Assembly (NCBI GenBank): GCA_019244985.1
Contig: JAFASB010000410.1
Location: 1-7,186 of the forward strand
Source: Acidimicrobiia bacterium
GTDB lineage: Bacteria; Actinomycetota; Acidimicrobiia; Acidimicrobiales; AC-14
Direction: 5' to 3'
DNA length: 7,186 nt
Shown here: positions 1 to 4,671 of the stretch, one piece after another
How the letters are laid out: the number at the start of each line of letters is the position of its first letter
Numbering within the stretch: position 1 is the first letter of the stretch
Program-made: the position numbers and the translations under genes
Notes under the pieces: model-generated
Databases searched by the model: none
What the model saw: only the letters and a program-made list of their open reading frames with translations
Told to the model about the DNA's origin: nothing

Positions 1-90
1 GGCCCCCCACTCGGCGAGCACAGCGCCCGCCGCCGGCACGAAGGTCCACGACGCCACCTCGACGACCCGGACACCGTACATCACACCCAT
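1..90 (-). CDS. Family III (CaiB/BaiF) CoA-transferase, N-terminal fragment
   Basis: Only the first 30 codons are inside the window; the gene continues past the left edge. Read on the minus strand from ATG at 90 it gives MGVMYGVRVVEVASWTFVPA followed by AGAVLAEWGA. This is the usual opening of CaiB/BaiF CoA-transferases: a short beta strand with V-V-E/D, an aromatic residue, P-x-A-G, then L-x-E-x-G-A leading into the CoA-binding Rossmann strand. Such enzymes move CoA between acyl groups in the cytosol. The ATG at 90 is preferred over the in-frame ATG at 81 because a GAGG sits 8 nt before it. It lies 75 bp downstream of the acyl-CoA synthetase on the same strand, so the two may be co-transcribed. 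The catalytic Asp lies outside the window, and the substrate is unknown. Confidence 0.8.
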   Translation of the reverse strand, partial: MGVMYGVRVVEVASWTFVPAAGAVLAEWGA

Positions 91-98
91 GCGCGCAT

Positions 99-106
99 CC
101 TCGCTC
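99..106 (-). promoter_or_regulatory. Ribosome binding site of the CoA-transferase fragment
   Basis: The minus strand reads GAGCGAGG here, with the AGG end 8 nt before the ATG at 90. It is the main reason for choosing that start over the second in-frame ATG at 81. Confidence 0.5.
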
Positions 107-165
107 TCTGCTTTTGCTGACTTCTTAGCGCCCGGCGCGCACAAGTCGGCAATAGCGGGCGCCGG

Positions 166-1716
166 TCAGACGATGGGGGCGGCGTGGCCCTCCCAGTAGC
201 GGTCGCGCAGCAGGCGCTTGTAGAGCTTGCCAGTCGGTAGGCGGGGCAGCTCGTCCTCGAAGTCGACCGACCGCGGGCACTTGTAGTGGGCGATGTTGTC
301 CCGGCAGAAGGCGATGAGCTCGCGCTCGAGGTCGGGGCCGGAGTCGATGCCAGGCATGGGCTGGACAATCGCCTTGACCTCCTCGCCGAGGTCGTCGTTG
401 GGGACGCCCAGAACGGCGGCATCCATCACCTTGGGGTGGGTGATGAGGAGGTTCTCGGCCTCCTGCGGGTAGATGTTCACGCCGCCCGAGATGATCATGT
501 AGGTCTTTCGATCGGTCAGGTAGAGGTAGCCGTCCTCGTCGAGGTACCCGACGTCGCCGACAGTGCTGGTGTCGCCGGTGCTGTCGCGAGATGCCGCCGT
601 CTTCTCTGGGTCGTTGTAGTACTCGAAGTTCGTCGCGCCCTTGAACCAGATGGTGCCTGACGTGCCCGTGGGGCACTCGTTCCCGTCCTCGTCGAGGATG
701 AGAATCTGGGCGCCGAGGGACTTGCCGACGGTGCCCTTGTGGGCCAGCCACTCCTCGGAGTTGCAGAAGGTGAAGCCGTTGCCTTCGGTCGCCGCGTAGT
801 ACTCGAGGATGATCGGCCCCCACCACTCGATCATCTGCTGCTTGACCTGCACCGGACACGGCGCCGCGGCATGGACGATCGACTCCAATGACGACACGTC
901 ATACGCCGTGCGGATGTCTTCGGGCAGCTTGAGGAGCCGGGAGAACATCGTCGGCACCATCTGGGAGTGGGTGATGCGGTAGCGCTCGACCAGCTCGAGG
1001 AACTGCTTGGCGTCGAAGCGCTCCATCACAACCGATGTGGCGCCCAGGCGGAGGGCCACCGAGACGCTGGCCTGGGGCGCCGAGTGGTACAGCGGCGCCG
1101 GCGACAGATAGGTCATCCCGTCGCTGAAGCCGAAGAGGATCTTGATGCCGGCCATCAGCGGAAGCGGCTCTTCGGGGTGGCAATCCGGCACCGGGCGGAA
1201 GATCCCCTTCGGCTGGCCCGTCGTGCCCGAGGAGTAGAGCATCGCCGCACCGAGGCGCTCGTCGTCGACGGGCTCGGCCGCGTGCTTTGCGGTCACCTGC
1301 TCGTACGATTCCCACGGCTCGCCTGACCCGTCGGTGTCGACCATCAGCCAGCGCTCGACGTTCGGGCACAGCGCCGGCAGCTCCTTGGCCGTCTCGGCCA
1401 GTGCCGCCGAGCTCACGACGACCCGCGCCTCGCAGTCGTTGACGATGTAGGCAGCCTCCTTCGGCGCCAGGTACGAGTTGATGCACGTGTAGTAGAGGCC
1501 GGTGCGCTCGGCGCCGCCCTCGCACTCGAGCAGCCGCGGGTTGTTCTCCATGAAGAACGCCACGTGGTCGAGACGCTGCAAGCCCTGCTCCCGGAACACG
1601 TGCGCTACCCGGTTGGCGGCCGCCTCGTACTCGGCGAAGGTCAGCGTCTTCCCCGAGTTCGCCATGATGATCGCCGGCTTGTCGGGCACCGCCTGTGCGA
1701 ACTCGCGAGCGAACAC
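166..1716 (-). CDS. AMP-forming acyl-CoA synthetase (acid:CoA ligase)
   Basis: A 516-residue ANL-superfamily ligase, full length for the family. It activates a carboxylic acid with ATP to an acyl-adenylate, then forms the acyl-CoA in the cytosol. Visible motifs are the phosphate loop YSSGTTGQPKG (161-171), YYAATEG (306-312), GDVGYLDEDGYLYLTDRK (387-404, with ATP-ribose Asp388 and Arg403), the hinge region with GGVNIYPQE (411-419), and PTGK (494-497) whose Lys497 is the expected adenylation lysine. All key residues are present, so it should be active. The N-terminal pattern (PDKPAIIM, then LTFAEYEAAANRVAHVF) and GLYYTCINSYL resemble the FadD-type ligases of actinobacteria; chain length or ring preference cannot be deduced. 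GTG at 1716 is the only likely start because a stop lies four codons upstream in frame. There is no Shine-Dalgarno sequence, but TAGGTT lies 6 nt before the GTG, which fits a leaderless transcript. A CoA-transferase gene follows; an unrelated membrane gene diverges. Confidence 0.95.
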   Translation of the reverse strand: MFAREFAQAVPDKPAIIMANSGKTLTFAEYEAAANRVAHVFREQGLQRLDHVAFFMENNPRLLECEGGAERTGLYYTCINSYLAPKEAAYIVNDCEARVVVSSAALAETAKELPALCPNVERWLMVDTDGSGEPWESYEQVTAKHAAEPVDDERLGAAMLYSSGTTGQPKGIFRPVPDCHPEEPLPLMAGIKILFGFSDGMTYLSPAPLYHSAPQASVSVALRLGATSVVMERFDAKQFLELVERYRITHSQMVPTMFSRLLKLPEDIRTAYDVSSLESIVHAAAPCPVQVKQQMIEWWGPIILEYYAATEGNGFTFCNSEEWLAHKGTVGKSLGAQILILDEDGNECPTGTSGTIWFKGATNFEYYNDPEKTAASRDSTGDTSTVGDVGYLDEDGYLYLTDRKTYMIISGGVNIYPQEAENLLITHPKVMDAAVLGVPNDDLGEEVKAIVQPMPGIDSGPDLERELIAFCRDNIAHYKCPRSVDFEDELPRLPTGKLYKRLLRDRYWEGHAAPIV

Positions 1717-1728
1717 GCCCGAAACCTA
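1717..1728 (-). promoter_or_regulatory. Candidate leaderless promoter (-10) of the acyl-CoA synthetase
   Basis: On the minus strand TAGGTT (1728-1723) matches the actinobacterial -10 pattern TANNNT. It is followed by a 6-nt spacer, TCGGGC, and the GTG start at 1716. That spacing would put the first transcribed base on or next to the start codon. No convincing -35 box is visible 16-18 nt further upstream. The element abuts an inverted repeat (1729-1755). Confidence 0.45.
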
Positions 1729-1755
1729 CGCCAGCGTCAAGTGCCCCCGCTGGCG
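1729..1755. promoter_or_regulatory. Inverted repeat, candidate operator in a divergent promoter region
   Basis: A perfect 8-bp inverted repeat, CGCCAGCG (1729-1736) and CGCTGGCG (1748-1755), is separated by 11 bp. It sits in the 65-bp gap between two divergent genes and directly borders the candidate -10 of the acyl-CoA synthetase. The size and dyad symmetry suit a dimeric repressor such as a TetR or GntR member, which often control acyl-CoA ligase genes. The regulator is not in the window. A hairpin in the leader of the plus-strand gene is an alternative reading. Confidence 0.4.
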
Positions 1756-1781
1756 ACCGGCGCGCGTGCCAAGCTCCCGAC

Positions 1782-2360
1782 GTGTCTGATGCAGATCCAG
1801 GTTGGGGCATCACCTGGCGGGTGCTTCTCATGCTGGTGCCGGTCGTCGGCTTCTTCTACAGACGCCGCCTTCAGAAGCGAACACCCGACGGGCTAGTCGC
1901 CCTGCGACGCGTTTTCACAACCTTCTGCGTGGCGATCGTGGGTTATGGAATCGTGCTCGAGTTCCTTTACCCGTCGTACGGCCACACACAGCGGGGTCCA
2001 TTCGGGCTCGCCGCCGGCCTGCTGATCGCGGGAGCCGTAGCCGGCCTCGCCGGGCCACGCATCGAGCGCCCACTCGACTGCACAGACGACCGGCGTCTCG
2101 CGGGCAGCTACCGAACGCGCTTCTTCCTCCGGATCGCGTTCTCGGAGGTCGCTGCGCTGTTCGGATTCGTTGCCTTCTTCTTGACCTTCTACTGGTGGGC
2201 CTATCCGATCGGCGCAGCGATCGCGGCGTTCGGCTTCCGTCGGGCAGCGCCTACCGCGGCCAACCTGCGACACGATCAGGAGATCCTGAGCTATAGCGGT
2301 TGTGGCCGGTCGCTCGTGAGTGCGCTGCGCCACGTCAACCCGCCGGATAGGCGATCCTGA
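1782..2360 (+). CDS. Multi-span membrane protein of unknown function
   Basis: A 192-residue hydrophobic protein. Likely membrane segments are at about 12-26, 44-63, 74-90, 113-135 and 137-152, giving four or five spans; the last two are close enough to be one long hairpin. Between spans three and four is a soluble loop with PLDCTDDRRLAGSYRTRFFL (97-116), which looks like the conserved core, and near the end SGCGRSLVSALR (172-183). I recall similar unassigned membrane proteins in actinobacteria but can name no function. GTG at 1782 is chosen because upstream in-frame codons from 1695 give a hydrophilic Arg/Pro-rich stretch and would overlap the start of the divergent ligase gene. No clear Shine-Dalgarno sequence is seen. 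The next gene begins 2 bp after the stop, so they form an operon. Confidence 0.75.
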   Translation: MSDADPGWGITWRVLLMLVPVVGFFYRRRLQKRTPDGLVALRRVFTTFCVAIVGYGIVLEFLYPSYGHTQRGPFGLAAGLLIAGAVAGLAGPRIERPLDCTDDRRLAGSYRTRFFLRIAFSEVAALFGFVAFFLTFYWWAYPIGAAIAAFGFRRAAPTAANLRHDQEILSYSGCGRSLVSALRHVNPPDRRS

Positions 2361-2362
2361 CC

Positions 2363-2719
2363 GTGGACGCGGTCATCCTCTTCCTGACCGTCCTCGTCGC
2401 CGTCGTCGTCGTGATCGGGGCGCGGCAGTACACCCAGCGCCGCGAGGCGACCCTCGAGAAGGCACTGAACAGCATGGCTGGGCGGTGGGTGATGGTTGAG
2501 GTGCTCGGCGCCGGGCGGGCGGAGTTCTTCGCCAAGGTTGACGGCACGGTCGACGCCGTGCGAAACGGCCGCCTCTACCTCGATTCGCAACGGGTAGAGC
2601 CGGTGGGCTCGCTGGACATTGCCCGATGGGTCGTGCCCGAGCTCAGGATCGGCGACGGCATCGGGCTCGAATACATCCGAGCGGTGTACGGGCCGCGCCA
2701 CGCCCGCGTCTGGCCGTAG
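2363..2719 (+). CDS. Small membrane-anchored hypothetical protein
   Basis: A 118-residue protein with one N-terminal membrane segment (about 3-19, almost all Val, Leu, Ile and Ala) followed by Arg/Gln-rich residues at 21-27, which would hold the soluble part on the cytoplasmic side by the positive-inside rule. The remaining 90 residues look like a small beta-rich domain: WVMVEVLG (42-49), GRAEFFAKVDGTVDAVRNGRL (51-71) and YLDSQRVEPVGSLD (72-85). I do not recognise a family. GTG at 2363 lies 2 bp after the stop of the preceding gene, with GGATAGG 11 nt before it, so translation is probably coupled. A distinct small gene begins 17 bp downstream. Confidence 0.7.
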   Translation: MDAVILFLTVLVAVVVVIGARQYTQRREATLEKALNSMAGRWVMVEVLGAGRAEFFAKVDGTVDAVRNGRLYLDSQRVEPVGSLDIARWVVPELRIGDGIGLEYIRAVYGPRHARVWP

Positions 2720-2724
2720 GGCCG

Positions 2725-2736
2725 TACGATCCGCGC
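2725..2736 (+). promoter_or_regulatory. Candidate leaderless promoter (-10) of the tail-anchored protein gene
   Basis: TACGAT (2725-2730) fits TANNNT and is followed by CCGCGC and then the ATG at 2737, the same 6-nt spacing as at the acyl-CoA synthetase. No Shine-Dalgarno sequence precedes this ATG. It could give the third small gene its own transcript within the cluster. No clear -35 box is seen. Confidence 0.4.
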
Positions 2737-3021
2737 ATGGGTTCGATGGGCAAGCGCCGGGGTCGGCGGGTTCGCTCGGACGAGCCAGGAGGGCGGATCG
2801 AGATCGACCGTGGGCCTGTCATCCCGACCCTGCGTCACAGCCCGTACACGATCGAGGGAATGATCGAGGCGTACGGAACCCTGGCCCGACACGTTCTCCG
2901 TCCGCCCCCGCAGTCGTCACGCCGCGCAACCGCACACGAGATGGCGCCCTGGATCGTCGCCGCGGCAGCAACGTTTATCGTGATTGTCGTCGCCGTCTGG
3001 CTACTTCTCACGCTGGTTTAG
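2737..3021 (+). CDS. Small C-terminally anchored membrane protein, unknown function
   Basis: A 94-residue protein. The first 15 residues are strongly basic (MGSMGKRRGRRVRSD), then comes a soluble stretch containing GGRIEIDRGPVIPTLRHSPY (18-37) and TIEGMIEAYGTLARHVL (38-54), and finally one long hydrophobic segment (about 70-93) that ends at the stop. The layout is that of a tail-anchored protein with a cytoplasmic basic domain. No family is recognised. Upstream in-frame codons reach back to 2626, but they give an Arg-rich antisense-like sequence inside the previous gene, so ATG 2737 is chosen; the ATG at 2746 is an alternative. The 3' end overlaps the opposite-strand gene by 21 bp. Confidence 0.65.
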   Translation: MGSMGKRRGRRVRSDEPGGRIEIDRGPVIPTLRHSPYTIEGMIEAYGTLARHVLRPPPQSSRRATAHEMAPWIVAAAATFIVIVVAVWLLLTLV

Positions 3022-3483
3022 GAGCCATCGGGAGGTCAGGCCGATGTCGCTCCGGGCTTCGTTGCTTCGTACCAACCCTGGAGCTTCGACAGATCGGATT
3101 CGCGGATCATCCCAAGGAATGACATCAGCGAGCTGCGGATCCAGCGGCCAACGCGACGTGCGTTGGTGCGTGGCAGTGGCGGAGGTCGTGCCGTGTACGT
3201 GGTCGCGCTTTGCGTGGAGCACAACAGGAAAACCCTGCGGTTGCATCGGCGCGATCGGTACCGGCGGCGGCGTGGACCCCGCTTTACGCAACGCCGCCCG
3301 GATGTAAAGCACGGTACGGATGATCCCGACCGCCATAAGACCCAGGCCACCTGCGGTTAGGACGGGATATGCGGCCCCTGTGTAGTCAGCGACCAGTCCG
3401 CCGGTCCCGACGGCGAATGCCGTGATCCCGACCGCGGTGATGCCGCCGTCGACGAGTCCTCGAGTACGCGGCGTCATCGGCAT
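3001..3483 (-). CDS. Two-span membrane protein with a soluble C-terminal tail, unknown function
   Basis: A 160-residue protein with two hydrophobic segments, about 11-32 and 40-61, both rich in Gly, Ala and Val, joined by a short ADYTGAAY loop. A proline-rich linker follows (STPPPVPIAPMQPQG, 70-84), then a roughly 75-residue hydrophilic tail containing RWPLDPQLADVIPWDDPRIR (111-130). I do not recognise the family. ATG 3483 is supported by GTGAGG ending 5 nt upstream and by a -10-like TACGTT further up. A second ATG two codons later is less likely. The tail codons use more A/T-ending triplets than neighbouring genes. The gene converges on, and overlaps by 21 bp, the plus-strand small gene, with no terminator between them. 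The membrane segments and good start site favour a real gene. Confidence 0.65.
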   Translation of the reverse strand: MPMTPRTRGLVDGGITAVGITAFAVGTGGLVADYTGAAYPVLTAGGLGLMAVGIIRTVLYIRAALRKAGSTPPPVPIAPMQPQGFPVVLHAKRDHVHGTTSATATHQRTSRWPLDPQLADVIPWDDPRIRSVEAPGLVRSNEARSDIGLTSRWLLNQREK

Positions 3484-3488
3484 GGTGA

Positions 3489-3507
3489 CCTCACGTCCCG
3501 AAACGTA
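3489..3507 (-). promoter_or_regulatory. Candidate -10 box and ribosome binding site of the two-span membrane protein gene
   Basis: On the minus strand TACGTT (3507-3502) is followed by TCGGGAC and then GTGAGG (3494-3489), a good Shine-Dalgarno sequence 5 nt before the ATG at 3483. Transcription would start around 3494-3496, giving a very short leader. TACGTTTCGGG here matches TAGGTTTCGGG before the acyl-CoA synthetase at 10 of 11 positions. Confidence 0.4.
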
Positions 3508-3535
3508 GAACGCGAGCGGCTGGCCCGCTTCGCCT

Positions 3536-3552
3536 CCCGCCGCTGTGGCGGG
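3536..3552. repeat. Short hairpin in the intergenic gap
   Basis: CCCGCC (3536-3541) and GGCGGG (3547-3552) can form a 6-bp stem with a 5-nt loop. There is no T run on either side, so it is not an obvious terminator. It lies upstream of the promoter candidate of the two-span membrane protein gene; its role is unknown. Confidence 0.3.
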
Positions 3553-3566
3553 TGAGGTCCATGTGC

Positions 3567-3641
3567 AAAAACCTCTCCAAGTCTGAGAATCGGGGGCGCA
3601 AGGCGCAACGAACGGAGCGAGCTCACGGACTTGGAGAGGTT
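3567..3641 (-). terminator. Probable intrinsic terminator of the enoyl-CoA hydratase gene
   Basis: A perfect 14-bp inverted repeat, AACCTCTCCAAGTC (3570-3583) and GACTTGGAGAGGTT (3628-3641), lies 34 bp past the stop of the minus-strand hydratase gene. On that strand the stem ends in a run of five T (3571-3567). The 44-nt loop is much longer than usual, but TGAG (3584-3587) and CTCA (3622-3625) can extend the stem across a 2-nt bulge. The loop holds a tandem heptamer GGCGCAA (3595-3608). It would separate the hydratase from the downstream minus-strand membrane gene. A small interspersed repeat or structured RNA is the alternative. Confidence 0.5.
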
Positions 3642-3675
3642 GTGGTGGGGCCGGCAGCCGGTCGGCGGGAGTGGG

Positions 3676-4671
3676 TCAGCTTGTGGGCTGGACTTCGTCG
3701 ACGAGGCCCCAGGAGCGGGCTGTCTCGGCGTCGATCGTCGAGCCGGAGAGCGCCAGCCACGCGGTGTTGTGCCGGCCGGCGCGCGCCGTCACGCTGACCG
3801 TGCCGCCGGCGCCGGGGATGAGGCCGAGTGTCACCTCGGGCAAGCCGATCGCCGCGTCGTCAGTCGCCACAACGTGCCGGGCGAAGGCGGCCAGCTCGAT
3901 GCCTGCGCCGAGGCAGGCGCCGTGGAGCCGGACCTCGAGACGCTCGGCCACTGCGGCCACGGCAAGTGGGGCGCTGCGTTGGAGGCGCAGGACGTGGGCC
4001 GTCGCCGGATCCGGGCGGGAGCCGAACTCGTCGAGGTCGCCGCCGCTGCAGAACGATTTCCCCTCGCCCGCGAGAACGACGGTCTTGATCGACAGATCGG
4101 CACGGGCGACAGCGAGCGCCTCGACGAGCTCGTCGCGCATGGCGGCCGAAAAGGCGTTGTGCACGTCGGGCCGGCTCAACGTCACCAGCAGACGGTCGCC
4201 CTCCCGCTCGCACCGCACCGCCGGGCCTTCCTGCAGGTGTGACCCGGACGGACGCTCGGCTCGCCACCGCGCGAACTCGGGGCCGGCTTGTAGCAGCGAG
4301 TACACGGCCGACTCGGCGATGAGGCCGTCGGCAACCGAACGACGTTCCGCCGAGCGCAGCAGCACGGCTAGGGCCACGCTCGCGATCGGCCAACGTTCCA
4401 CCGTTCGGACGATGTCCTCCAGCGATCCGTCGTCGACGACGACGTCGACGAGCTGGGAACGGTGGTCGCCCGCAACCACCACCGGAATGGAGGCGAGGGT
4501 GCCGATGTCGCGTGCATCCGCGACGATGTCGTCAGTGTCGACAACAAGAAGAGGACCCCGATCGGCCAGCTCCTCATGGGCAAACGGCGACCGCAACAGC
4601 TCGACGAAGCGCGGGCCCGGCAGGCGTTCGATGGGGATGGCGTCACTGTAGGCGTGGCCGGGTCCGAGCAT
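3676..4671 (-). CDS. Enoyl-CoA hydratase (crotonase family) with N-terminal extension
   Basis: A 331-residue protein. Residues from about 150 to 326 form a crotonase domain that would add water to a 2-enoyl-CoA in the cytosol. Seen are RPDVHNAFSAAMRDEL (167-182), the oxyanion-hole segment FCSGGDLDEF (207-216), HGACLGAGIEL (250-260) and LPEVTLGLIPGAGGT (277-291). Glu259 and Glu279 fall where rat mitochondrial hydratase has catalytic Glu144 and Glu164, with the same 20-residue spacing, so hydratase activity is likely. Typical crotonases are about 260 residues; here some 145 residues precede the domain, and the C-terminal trimerisation helices seem very short, since the chain ends at VDEVQPTS. 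ATG 4671 is the first plausible start; the frame remains open to 4866, but that part is antisense to the neighbouring CoA-transferase and looks non-coding. No Shine-Dalgarno sequence is seen. The 5' end overlaps the divergent CoA-transferase by 18 bp. Confidence 0.85.
   Translation of the reverse strand: MLGPGHAYSDAIPIERLPGPRFVELLRSPFAHEELADRGPLLVVDTDDIVADARDIGTLASIPVVVAGDHRSQLVDVVVDDGSLEDIVRTVERWPIASVALAVLLRSAERRSVADGLIAESAVYSLLQAGPEFARWRAERPSGSHLQEGPAVRCEREGDRLLVTLSRPDVHNAFSAAMRDELVEALAVARADLSIKTVVLAGEGKSFCSGGDLDEFGSRPDPATAHVLRLQRSAPLAVAAVAERLEVRLHGACLGAGIELAAFARHVVATDDAAIGLPEVTLGLIPGAGGTVSVTARAGRHNTAWLALSGSTIDAETARSWGLVDEVQPTS

Noticed and set aside
128..162. A 7-bp inverted repeat (GCGCCCG and CGGGCGC) between the ligase stop and the CoA-transferase start, considered as a terminator.
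   Set aside because: The stem is short, the loop is 21 nt, there is no T run, and the last copy base lies next to the ligase stop; chance is likely at this GC content.
1735..1740. TTGACG on the minus strand upstream of the ligase, considered as a -35 box.
   Set aside because: It is only 6 nt from the candidate -10 box, far too close for a sigma-70 type promoter; no alternative -10 fits 17 nt downstream.
899..1831. A 310-residue minus-strand frame overlapping the acyl-CoA synthetase.
   Set aside because: It is the same strand in another frame, Arg/Gly-rich, while the ligase frame carries all the family motifs.
4428..4452. Repetitive GTCGTCGACGACGACG-like stretch, considered as a palindromic site.
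   Set aside because: It encodes the DVVVDDGS residues of the hydratase; alternating Val and Asp codons explain the symmetry.
3671..4651. A 326-residue plus-strand open frame opposite the hydratase.
   Set aside because: Ser/Arg/Thr-rich low-complexity translation typical of an antisense frame in GC-rich DNA; the minus-strand crotonase motifs are clear.
4462..4653. Longer version of the CoA-transferase starting at GTG 4462 (447 aa).
   Set aside because: The extension lies antisense to the hydratase coding region and lacks similarity to the family; the protein only becomes family-like after about 4654.
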